Source: Lobosporangium transversale
Taxonomy: Eukaryota > Mortierellomycota > Mortierellomycetes > Mortierellales > Mortierellaceae
Length of the DNA stretch: 64,000 bases
Reading direction: 5' to 3'
Assembly (NCBI RefSeq): GCF_002105155.1
Contig: NW_019029006.1
Coordinates: forward strand, 124,001 to 188,000
Position numbers and translations under genes: made by a program. This document shows positions 13,628 through 25,647 of the stretch, piece by piece. Every line of letters starts with the position of its first letter. Position 1 is the first letter of the stretch. Below the pieces are notes generated by a model. The model had not been told where the DNA came from. It saw only the letters and a program-made list of their open reading frames with translations, and ran no database searches.

Positions 13628-15500
13628 ATGGAAGTTTATCCTTCTCAACCACCCCCAATCAACTCTGATGGGAAAACCCCGCATGTGATTATTGTAGGTG
13701 CAGGTCTTGCAGGCTTGTTCTTGGCCATTCTCCTCGACCGTCAGGGCGTCCCTTATGATATCTATGAGCGGAGCAAAGAAGTTAAACCTCTTGGTAAGAA
13801 TACTGGAGGGTAGAAAGATTTCAATCTAGAATAACTACGCACTTGTATTTTATACAAAACTAAACTACTTTCTTGTGGATAACTTTCCCTGTAGGTGCCC
13901 TCATGAGCCTGAATGCCAATATCCTACCCGTGTTTGAGCAATTGGGCATTCTTGATGAGCTTCTTCAGGTCTCATTTCCAAGTGCGGGGTTTTTCATCAC
14001 TAAGAGTAACCTCAAGCCAATTGCATCGTTAATGATTAGCAATCAAGAAAAGCTGTAAGTACCATCAAGGTCTCTAAAATTGGACTGAGTATCTCCATAT
14101 ATTTATAGAGATATATTTTACTTTGATCCATAGATTTGGTTACCGATATCTCCTCTTTGCTCGCCCCAAGCTGCATGACATCCTACTGTCGCGCGTGCCT
14201 CCAGAGCGAATCCATATGAACAAAAAGGTCATGTCAATTGCACAAAATAGTAGACAAGGTGTAATGATCCGTTGCAGCGATAATACAACCTATCATGGTG
14301 ATATTCTTGTTGGAGCGGACGGTGCCTATTCGGGCGTACGTCAAAGTCTTTATAAGATGATGCATTCAGAAGGCATTTTACAAGATTCGGACACAAAATC
14401 TCTAAGTATGAACTTCACATGCCTAGTCGGTACTACCGATTCTCTTGACCCTGAAAAATATCCAATCTTGAAGGAAAAAGAAGCAAAGTTGCACCAAGTC
14501 ATCGGCAATGGGACGCAATATACAGTAAGTATGATCTTATCTGAACTTTTATCTGTACTCTTTATATTTATACTTGGAGAATAAATCTTTTTAATGACTG
14601 TAACTATGATTAGTGGAGTGCCGTTAATGTCCCAGAACATCGTATTTGTTGGAATGTTGTCTCTCAATTCCCTTCTGCGGTTGAAGCTGAGGACGAGAGG
14701 TTCCGTAATTCAGAATGGGGGCCAGCAGCTAGTGAAACGATGACCAGTGAAGTCAGGGACTTTTTGCTTCCTATCGGAGGCACTATTGGCGATCTCATCG
14801 ATGCAACGCCCAAAGAATCAATCTCGCGTGTTTTTCTCGAGGATAAAATCTTCGAAACCTGGTACCACATGCGGACCGTCCTTATCGGAGATGCATGCCA
14901 TAAGGTAATGCGCATTAAAGGTGTTGAGGAGTAGAGAGGAAGAAAAGATATTTAAACAATCATTTTGTTATTCAAAAAAAAAAAAAAAAAAAAAAAAAGC
15001 TTCTTCCTAGTGCCGGACAAGGTGCAGTTAACGCATTTCAGGATGCAGTTATTCTTGCCAATTGTATCTATGATTTAAAATCCTTGGCCCAAGAAGATAT
15101 TATAGCGACATTCAAAGATTATCGCGATCAACGTTACCCTCATGTCATTGAGCAATACGAAGCTAGCAAAATGAATGCCAAAATTATCTATGGACAGGTA
15201 CAGGACCTCTTACTTTATAAGTGCTTATGCTCGAAGGATTTAAAATAATAATAATAACATGTTTGTTTAATACTGTCTGGATTTTAGAAATTGTCGGAGC
15301 GTGTTATTCGTAATATTGTACTTAACTATATGCCCAAGTCTGTTCAGGTTAAGAATGCGGCCAAAAACATGGCATACAGGCCACAGGCCACATTTCTTCC
15401 ACTGCCGCCGAAACGAGGAATCAGTCCAGTCCTCCCACAGAAACCTTCAAGGCGATATATGGAGGAACAAGCAAAGCTAAAGCAGACCCAGGTCAAGTAG
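13628..15500 (+). CDS. FAD-dependent monooxygenase (class A flavoprotein)
   Basis: Predicted FAD/NAD(P)H aromatic- or polyketide-type hydroxylase (PF01494-like fold); the substrate cannot be read from sequence. Exons: 13628-13793, 13895-14054, 14134-14524, 14614-14904, 15000-15197, 15288-15500, which give 472 residues in frame. Motifs: Rossmann IIVGAGLAGL with the downstream acid (residues about 20-50), DG motif VGADGAYSGVRQ (about 220), and GD motif VLIGDACHKLLPSAGQG (about 330), which binds the FAD ribityl chain. The C-terminus is basic and Pro-rich, without a clear membrane anchor or signal peptide, so the protein is probably cytosolic. The intron before exon 5 ends in an A25 run directly followed by G, so its acceptor lacks a pyrimidine tract. 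No biosynthetic cluster surrounds it. Confidence 0.88.
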
Positions 15501-16464
15501 ATTGAAAGTACATCATTAGGATAGGATATGAATACAACTTCTGTATCGCACTTTCTTTTTTTTTTTTTTTGGGGAGGGCGGGGGCAGAGCCATACAATTG
15601 CACGATATATCGCAAGGGTCTAGAAACCACACGTTATAAAGAAATGTAAAAAGAATATAAATACTATGATTTCGTCATTTGGTGTGGCGCTGACTGTCCA
15701 CCAAACACCTGGCATATGCATGAATTCTTTACTACTGGCGTCCGAGCACTGGTATTCATGTACTCTATTTTATTACAACATCGAAGGCGCCAGTGACTTC
15801 TCAAACACTGCGGTAATAAAAGTGAGTTCATAAATATAACCTTCATCTCATTTGACAATCGCACTTTCAGGCTCTACCGCTTTCAGATATTCCTAATCTT
15901 GGTGACGCAGTCGCTGCATCGATACATTTTGCCTCGCCGTCAATAACATCCTTTTGCTGGTAAGTTTATTTTAAACTGATGAATCGTCCGCTCGCTACTT
16001 AAACAGGACAAAGCACAGGGAGCAAATAAAAGGGCAGAGATGATTGAGGTAAGTAAGTACGAATGCACCAATCGAGGATTTCAGGGAGTTTGGTCACGCT
16101 TGTTGGGATCGTATCATATTTTAGAGGCACTACAAGAGCTCTTGGATCGACGCCATGCGTTGTGAGACGTTATATGTCCGTCTTTCAGATGTACTGTGTG
16201 TTATGGGGCTTTGGAATGGTAGTCGACGAAGCGGGGAAAAAAATTCTCATAGAAGGGATGATTGAAAAAAAAGAGTCGCAGAAATCCATTAACAAAATAA
16301 AAATAAAAAATATACAAAATACATACTAACAAATCTTTAATCATACTTTTCAAAGTCTATAAAAAAAGTAGAGCAACTATTCATGCTGATGCTGTTGAGC
16401 CAAAAGCTACTCAGGAAGACGTAAAAACCGTTTCTTGTATATACTCTACTCTGCGACTCCTCGT
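15501..16464. other. Intergenic region with decayed exon-like segment
   Basis: Lies between the 3' ends of the FAD monooxygenase (plus) and TOP2 (minus). A T run begins near 15549. The stretch 15720-16200 looks like remnants of spliced exons and is described separately. No intact gene is seen. Confidence 0.5.
15720..16161 (+). pseudogene. Exon-like remnant of unknown gene
   Basis: From ATG 15720 an open frame reads to about 15812 and meets a GTAATA donor. A second open block (ALPLSDIPNLGDAVAAS at its start) runs from an acceptor near 15869 to a GTAAGT donor near 15960. A third block follows a clear acceptor near 16008 and meets another GTAAGT at about 16051. A fourth, ending LEALQELLDRRHAL, closes with TGA. 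The junction into block 3 is out of frame by one base if the frame with residues DKAQGANKRAEMIE is meant; otherwise a roughly 72-residue protein results. The regular splice signals suggest a former multi-exon gene. I do not recognise the family; a coiled-coil protein is possible. Confidence 0.3.
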
Positions 16465-18573
16465 TCAGTCATCGTCACTAATGTCCACATACATGGGCTT
16501 CTTCGATGTGGCCCGAGCCCTAGATGGTCGTGATACAATCGCCGATACGTTGTCCAACTCTGCCAGTAACTGTGAGCCTGCCCCAGACGTCAAGGATTTG
16601 ACGGGTGATGATGACGACGATGAATTGAGAGTCTTGGCGCCAGCTACTGCTCCAGTCGAGTTGAGCGATGTTGACGACGATGATGGTTCTCCATTACTAC
16701 CACCACTACCAGCATTGACTCCTCCTGTCAATGATGTACTGCTACCATTGCGACTCGACATTGGAATTCGCTTCTTTACCTGCGATACCTTAGAGGGTAC
16801 CATAATTGAAAACATTGAGTCATCATCCGGGATCGCTGGTGGTAAAATTGTTTGTGATTTTGATGCTGAAGGCGTCGGCTTGACCTTGATTGGATTTCGA
16901 GAAGAATTAGCATCATCATCAGACGCGAATCCTATCCCAACTTCGTCCGCAGCATTGTCATCCTGCGTCTTGGCAACGCTGCTTTCATGGTGAACATCAT
17001 TGCCTTCTGCCATATTAACATCTTCATCTGGATGATTGTCATCAGCATCGTCCTCGTTCGACAAGGAGAACATCTTCTTAGCCGCACTGACCGCGGCGCT
17101 ACGACCAGGAACGGGTGGTCTGGCAGCCTTAGAGGCCGCGCGCGGTGTTGCTGTCTTCTTAGGCTTATGCTCAACATAGTCATCTCCGTTTTCATCATCA
17201 TTGTCACCAACAAAGGCTTCGGCATCGCCATCATCATCATCATCATCCGACAAGATCTTTCGACTTCGTGCCTTGTTTGTAGCTTTGCCTTTTTGCTTCG
17301 ATGTGGTAGCCTTAGATGGTTTATTTCCATCATCTCCACTCAAAGTTTCATCCATCGCTGCCGGCGAAGATTTTTTCTCCTTCTTCTCCTTTAGACGCTG
17401 CTCTTCCAAATCAACACTTTTCGTGGGCTTGCTAACAGGAGGAAGTGCATTCATTGTAGTAGCCTTCTTTGGTGATGGTAAAAAGCTTTCTTCAATATCC
17501 TCTTCATCTTCTGTGTCTCGATCTACAATTGCAGCCCGCTTGGCACGAGCAGCTCTCGGAGCACGTGCTTCACGAGGTGCTACAACAATATCATCCATCT
17601 CAACGTCATCATCATCATTAATCCGGGAAGAACCCCTTTTGCGAGATGATCCAAAGTCGCTGTCACCATCAGCTTCATCTTCACTATCCGAGATGACCTT
17701 TTTGAGCCGACTCTTGCCTTTCTTCTTTTCAACTGCCATCTTCAACGGCTCATTCGCGCTTTCAGGTTCGCTCTTCACCTCTGTCTTGACAGGAGTTTGT
17801 GCCGCTTTACTCTTCATCATGTCTACGATCGACTGTTGTTTCTTGGGTACTGAAGATGAAGTGGAAACACTAGAGGGAGTTGAGGCTCCAGATTTGGTAA
17901 AAAAATTAGAGATCGACTCCTCTTTAACTTCCGGCTTCACACTCGGTAGAGATGACTCGTTTTTGGCTGTTGTTATTTTCTTTGAAGCGGGGGTCTTCTT
18001 GGGCGGCTTGTCCTCAAAGTCGTCATCATCGTTAGCTTTCTTGGCTGACACCTTCCCACTCGTAGCACCAAGAGTCTTACCACGACCTCGGGATATTGGC
18101 TTTTTACCTTTGTTACCGCTTCCCATGTAGTTAGCTTCGTCAATATCAGCCTGTAATAACGTCTCCCATGCTGCCATAAGCGCGTCCAGATCCTCATTCC
18201 AGAGATCGTATGCAGACTTGTCGATCAGCAGCTTCAGTTCCGCATTCTTCATGTCACGCTCCTTCTTGAGTTCTTCAACTTTCTCGTGGGTCAGACTCCA
18301 GATGGCCATCTTGAGAAGATAATCAAATTCGTTTCCATTTTCAACCTTGGGTTTAACGGCGCCTGGGTCAGGAACTACTGCCTGATCCACCTCTATATCT
18401 AAATCCTGGATCCTTGTGAAACCTTTCATATGCATATCCTGAACAATGAGTGCTTTCTTGCGGTTTTGGACTTGAAGTTCACCAGAAATAATCATCAAAA
18501 TGAACCGGACCTTATTATCGAGACGTGTCCATTGTTTTGTTAAAAGATCAATGAGGTGGTCCTATTAATGAAG

Positions 18574-18604
<31 letters not shown>

Positions 18605-18665
18605 TAGAGATCAATTATGTCTTGATGTCAGCTTCGAATTCTTTGGAAGTATTACAAATGTATAA

Positions 18666-18700
<35 letters not shown>

Positions 18701-21700
18701 CACACCTTGCGTCTGCGGTAGTAATCAAGTCGGAGATCATAAAACTCCTGCACAATCTCCTCAGGCGATGAGTACCGTTTAATGCGTCCTTGAGGATCGA
18801 AGCAGACCATATTTGTTGTCGAGATGCTACTCGTGAGCTTGAACTTGGACTCAAGACCTTCTTCACGAGCCTTACGCATTTGATCCTGCGTGAGAGTGAT
18901 AGACAGATCAATACTTGTGAGAGTTCCATTGTCACGGTAGTCTTTGACCCATGCTGCCTGTTTTTCAGTCCCGGAGATCCAGCTCTCCAGTTGCTCTTTA
19001 TAAGGCGTTGTCCATGTCCGGATGGGCAGCTCTGTGATCCGAACCGTCGTATCATTAAGCTCCTCAATAGTTCCAGAGACCTTGTACTTGTGCTCCCCCT
19101 CCTTCTCGACCCGTCCCACAAAGCCACGGTACCATGGCATCATTGGTACTTGCTGCTCACCCTTCATCAGTCGACGGATATTGGCAATGATATCCATGGG
19201 ATTGTAGTTAGGGATGGTAGAGCTCCATCCTGTTCCAATGCCCTCTGCTCCATTAACAAGGACCATGGGGATCACAGGCATATACCACTCTGGCTCAATC
19301 CAATCACCATCATCGTTCAAGTAAGTTAAGAGGGGGTCATCATGAATGTGGAAGATACAGCGGGTAATGGCTGGGATCGCTGTGAAGATATAACGGGCAC
19401 TGGCAGCATCTTTGCCTCCTTGCATTCTGCTACCAAATTGACCAACGGGTGAAAGTAGGTTGATGTTGTTGCTGCCTACGAAATTCTGTGCGAGGCCAAC
19501 AATTGTCATTGTCAAACTTTGTTCACCATGGTGATATGCGGATTTCTCAGACACGTACCCAGACAGTTGCGCCACCTATGCCATAATAAGTTTACAAATT
19601 CGAGCACTGGATTAGATTCATTTTGCTGGTCAATCACATCAACTTCCTCCATAAGTTTGTAAGCTTACTGGAGTAACACACGTACCTTAATCTCTCCAGC
19701 AATCTTTTTCTTGAAGGCTCCAAAGATGACCTTTCGCTGACCTGGCTTAAGACCGTCAACCATTGAAGGAATTGAGCGGATATTGTCTGCCATTGAGAAT
19801 AAAATCAGCTCTTTGTTGATAAAATCCTCTATCGGGATCTCGTTAATGGTGGTGTCCAAATATGTACCAGGCTAGATCAAAACATAAATAGAGCCAAGCT
19901 TAGTTTCAGAAACAAGCCTGCATCTTGCCAACAGCGACTATCATATAAAACTACCCGAACAAAACATACCTGGAATTGACTGAGCCATTCCTTGCGCTCG
20001 TCAGCCTTCTTCTTATTAAAAGCCATGTCAACTAGAGCACGAGCATGATCTGTTATAGGAGCAAATTCCTTCTTATGCTTCTCCATATGGCTGAAATAAT
20101 CCTTGGCATCCTCCGTGGTGCTTGTTCCCAGACCTTTATAATACTTGATGTTCCAGCCTTTAGCGCCATCTACAGATTCTTTCCAGGCCTCATACTCTGG
20201 GATAGTATAAAACGAAAGCTTCTCGCGACCTTTTGTCGCCTTGACAATAGGCGTGATAAACTCAACCAAGAAGCCAGGAATCTTAAGAAGTGAAGGAAAA
20301 TAGTGATCCAAGAAATTGATGACAAGCCCCTTAATGTGAGATCCATCATGGTCCTGATCTGTCATGATCATAAGATGACCATATCTCAATTCATCGATAC
20401 TGGTATACGTCTTGCCTTGCTTCAGACCCAGGATTTGCTTGATATAACCAATCTCCTTGTTAGTGGAAACAGCGCTAGTTGCTGTATCTCGCACATTGAG
20501 AAGCTTTCCTCGAAGAGGAAAGACTCCGTAAAAATCGCGTTTGAGAACACTGTATCCTGACATGACCAGCGATTTGGCCGAGTCTCCTTCTGTGAGGATT
20601 AGAGTACAGTCTCGTCCTCCACGGCCAGCCTTGTGCGCATCCTCAAGTTTGGGAATATTAGTGAGACGCTGTCTATTCGACGAACCGTCCGTCTTCTTGA
20701 GCGCCAGAGCATCCTTGACATTAGCCCAATTGACCACACCTTCAACAATAGGTGACTTGATGATCTCTTTGATGAACTTTTCGCTGAGTTCGCACTTTGA
20801 CCCGAAGGCTGACTGCTTCAATGTCATGTTTTCTTTTGTTTGAGAGTCAAAGGCTGGGTTCTCAATGAGGCAATTGATGAAGACCCAAATATGGCTCTTA
20901 ATGTGGAAAGGCTTGACATTGGTCGACTTTGATTTCTTCTTGACTACTGTGACAAGCTCCTTGACGATCTGATTCGCCACGTAATCCACATGAACACCTC
21001 CCTTAGAAGTCGAAATGCTGTTCACAAAACTGACTTGTTGGAACTGCCCATCACTTGGAATGCAGGCGATCTCCCACCGCGGATCGGGTGTATCATAAAT
21101 AAGCTTGGGTTTATCCTGGCCCTCTGTAGATTCCGGTATATACATCTCAATATACTCCTTAAAGTTCTTGATCTTGATGCGCTCTCCATTCAAATAGACT
21201 TTGACACCTTTGACACAGCCCGCCATGTCGTATGTTCGTTTTTTCAGTAGAGCTTCTAGGTCAGCATCAATACAATCCATGCTAAATCTCTGAAAGTCAG
21301 GCTTGAACGTGATCCTGGTGAATTCTTCTCCTTTCTTCATAGGTGAAATCTTGGGTTTGCCTGTAATGGACATATTCTTGTTGAAAACCTGCTTATAAGT
21401 GAGACCATTCTTTTTATCTGCTGTCTCCACAATAAATTCTGTGCTGAAAATGTTGCAGAGCTTCGCTCCATATCCATTCCTTCCTCCTGTAACCTTTTTC
21501 TGCGAATCGTCGTAGTTTGATGATGTGAGCAAATGTCCGAAGATGAGCTCAGGGACATAGCACCCTTCTTTTTTGTGCATCTCTACAGGAATCCCTCTCC
21601 CATTATTGTATACTGAAATCTGCCCGTTCTCCTTATCTATGTCAATTTTGATAGTGTCCATATTTGGATCTCGAATCTAAATATGTATCTATTGTTAATA

Positions 21701-22271
21701 CCAGTCCTCATTATAAAACATTACTAGAATACATGAATTACACGTCAAAAATAAAGGTTGTATTTGGCAGATATACCTTGTTGTCGGCTGCATTAACAAT
21801 GATTTCATCCACGATCTTATATAGACCAGGAACAATACTAACTTGCCTATTGACGAACTTTGTAGAGTCTGGATCAAGTACCCAAAGTGTTTGTTGATTC
21901 ATTTCGGTTGTACCAATATATGTGTCGGGTCGTAGTAAGATATGTTCCAGAGGAGTCTTCTTTTGATAGATCTCTTCGATGGTGCGGTCCTCATTGTATT
22001 CAGTAGTCTTCTTTTGCGCTTTTGCTGGCGGTGGCTTTGGATCGTCATTTTGACTATTGTTGCCATCACTGTTCACCTCTTCGCCAATAGTGCTGCTATC
22101 GAGCTTTCGCTTCTTTGGCGCTGTACTATTCAGGTCTACCTTTACTGATTTGGTTGCTTTCGGCTTACTGACTGCTGTTGCCTTCTTTGGTGCAGCCTTT
22201 GATTTTACAGCCTAATAATAACATAAAAGAAAATTCATAAATCTCTGCCAACAGTAAGTACATTTTGCGAG

Positions 22272-22303
<32 letters not shown>

Positions 22304-22420
22304 GTTTCCATATAAAACGAGATGAAACAGCTTTTGAGGTATTACCTTTTTAGTGGTCTCTGGCTCATAAGCATCGCTGTCATCTTGCGACATGAATGCG
22401 TCATCTCCACCGTCAGACAT
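16465..22420 (-). CDS. TOP2: DNA topoisomerase II
   Basis: Type IIA topoisomerase: ATP-dependent double-strand passage, needed for chromosome decatenation in the nucleus. Start at 22420 (MSDGGDDAFMSQ); an ATG 24 codons upstream is less likely. Order of domains: GHKL ATPase with NNGRGIPVEMH and GGRNGYGAKL (about 21400-21640), transducer, Toprim with EGDSAKSLV (about 20580) and DQDHDGSHIKGL (about 20350), winged-helix and breakage region with the catalytic Tyr in SARYIFTAIPAITR (19378-19398), and the C-gate coiled coil with LLKMAIWSLTHEKVEEL in the last exon. A long charged, serine-rich tail of about 550 residues follows, with K/R and D/E runs typical of the eukaryotic regulatory domain. About eight exons. 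Two introns hold A/T runs of 28-30 bases. Part of the last exon (18122-18573) is duplicated at 44611-45062. Confidence 0.96.
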
Positions 22421-22754
22421 TGTTGCTGTAACTCTAGATCTATTTCGGATAAATTGGGATATGAAAGATGCTTTCAATGAAAATGCTGTCAACTTTAAGG
22501 GAGGATTGTTAACGGTGTGTGGGAGAACAGGTGAAGAGCAAATTTTTTTAATTGGTGAAAATCATGAAAACTTTACAACGCGCCCAGGGACAGGTCAGGG
22601 ACGCGATCAGACTTGATTCGTTCACGTGATTTACTCGTTGACTTACGTACATGACACGTAATCTCTCTTATTCTGTCAAGTTTGCCCTTATCGCTCTCCC
22701 CAAAAAACCACTCATCATCTCACCAACTTTTCATACACACTTCTAAATCCCATT
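22421..22754. promoter_or_regulatory. Divergent TOP2/SAR1 promoter region
   Basis: 334 bases between the divergent TOP2 and SAR1 start codons. It contains an E-box CACGTG (22623-22628) and two MCB-like cores, ACGCGC (22578-22583) and ACGCGA (22601-22606). MCB-type elements fit a G1/S-expressed gene such as TOP2, but these are one-mismatch versions and could be chance. No gene is seen. Confidence 0.4.
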
Positions 22755-24341
<1,587 letters not shown>

Positions 24342-24762
24342 GTCAAAAGAATGATTTGTTCAGTTCATTGCAGTATTTCAGGTCGACAATACATTGCTGA
24401 GCCATACTCTGTTTTGTTCTTCTTTCGGCCGTTATACTATATAGCCACTGTTTCTCTTCCCTTTTGCTCTACCTTTTTTTTTTCTTTTCCCATCCTATAA
24501 TACAAATCGAATTATGAAAACAGTTTTTTATATGAATATTACTCTGCTCATATCTTTTACAGGCGATATGAAAATAGTCAACTCCAGCTAAAGGGGGAAA
24601 AAATGAGGTTCGTGTGGACATTAAATACTTGATTAAGGAGAGCAACTGAGCCAGTAATTCTGGACAGTTTAGTTGGGTTTAGAGTATCATTGCAAATAGG
24701 ACAAATATTGTTGCATGCCCTTGTTATAAAACATGTGTATATTTGTATAGAAGCAGGAGCCA

Positions 24763-25343
24763 TTAGAATTTTGAGAGAAAAACATCCAACGAAAAAGGCC
24801 TCAAAACCGTGGTAGTTTTTATGGCTGGGGAATGAGGAAATTGAAGAAAGAGCTTATCAATATGGACCCAAACAAGAGACAAAACGCTAGAAGCAACTCT
24901 TTTAAAAACTCTTTGCTGTTTAGATTTTACCGCATTGGTTCTTTGAGACTCAAAAATTGTCCCTGTTCTCAACTCAAGCATCCTTTGGTACTATTCAGCT
25001 GTCAATGATGGTACGGCAAAGAGGCGTAAACCTGTGTATGCATGCTTATAATAAAAGGAAGGATAGTCTTCAAAAGGATACGATTTATCGTTTTTGGAAA
25101 GCTCCCTCAAACCCGCGTGGAGCGCTACAAATTGTAGAACTGCTTGTTATAGACGTCGTCTATAGTGCTGCGCTCTCCATTGACGCCTTGTTGTGAAAGC
25201 ACAGGCCCTCGAATTCTCTTAAAACGAATCAATAGGGGCCATCTTCCAAAGACTTTTCCTGGTGTAGGGGAGGCCTTATGCAAAGTGGCAGAAAGATGAA
25301 GGATCAAATCTATTGTTTCTGCGTTGGAAAATAAGTCAACCAC
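24763..25343 (-). pseudogene. Degenerate ORF of unknown family
   Basis: On the minus strand an open block from 25343 (containing LILHLSATLHKASPTPGK) to about 25125 is followed, after a frameshift near 25130, by a second block (VALHAGLRELSKNDKSY onwards). That block runs with one in-frame TAG to a stop at 24763. Amino-acid composition looks protein-like over about 190 codons, but there is no start codon in the first block and no recognisable domain. This is best read as a decayed gene or transposon piece. Confidence 0.3.
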
Positions 25344-25540
25344 TTAGCTCCATGTCACGCAACTTCACCTCTAATTGAATGCACATGATTCGTTGCTTTC
25401 ATTTGACTGATTGGAGCCATCTTTAATTTGACAAAGTTAATCTATTTTTCATTTTTGAATTCATTTCTTTGAAATTAAATTTTTCAGCATGACACCATAA
25501 GACATGATTGGCATTTTTTTTTAATAAATAAAATCAATTT

Positions 25541-25541
<1 letters not shown>

Positions 25542-25573
<32 letters not shown>
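25542..25573. repeat. A32 homopolymer
   Basis: Run of 32 A about 75 bases downstream of the homeodomain gene stop codon (T run on its coding strand). Confidence 0.9.
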
Positions 25574-25575
<2 letters not shown>

Positions 25576-25647
25576 ACATCCAATGAAAATAGTAATAATA
25601 TACAGGGGCATTTTGCATGAGAATAAAAAAGAAACAAGATATCATTT

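Larger units (their letters stand above)
24342..25647. other. Intergenic region with degenerate minus-strand ORF
   Basis: Lies between the 3' ends of SAR1 and the homeodomain gene. It holds a degenerate coding-like stretch (24763-25343, minus) and an A32 tract at 25542-25573. No intact gene is seen. Confidence 0.5.

Noticed and set aside
17201-18130. Long plus-strand frame across the TOP2 tail
   Set aside because: Antisense of the acidic/serine-rich repeat codons of TOP2; low-complexity shadow.
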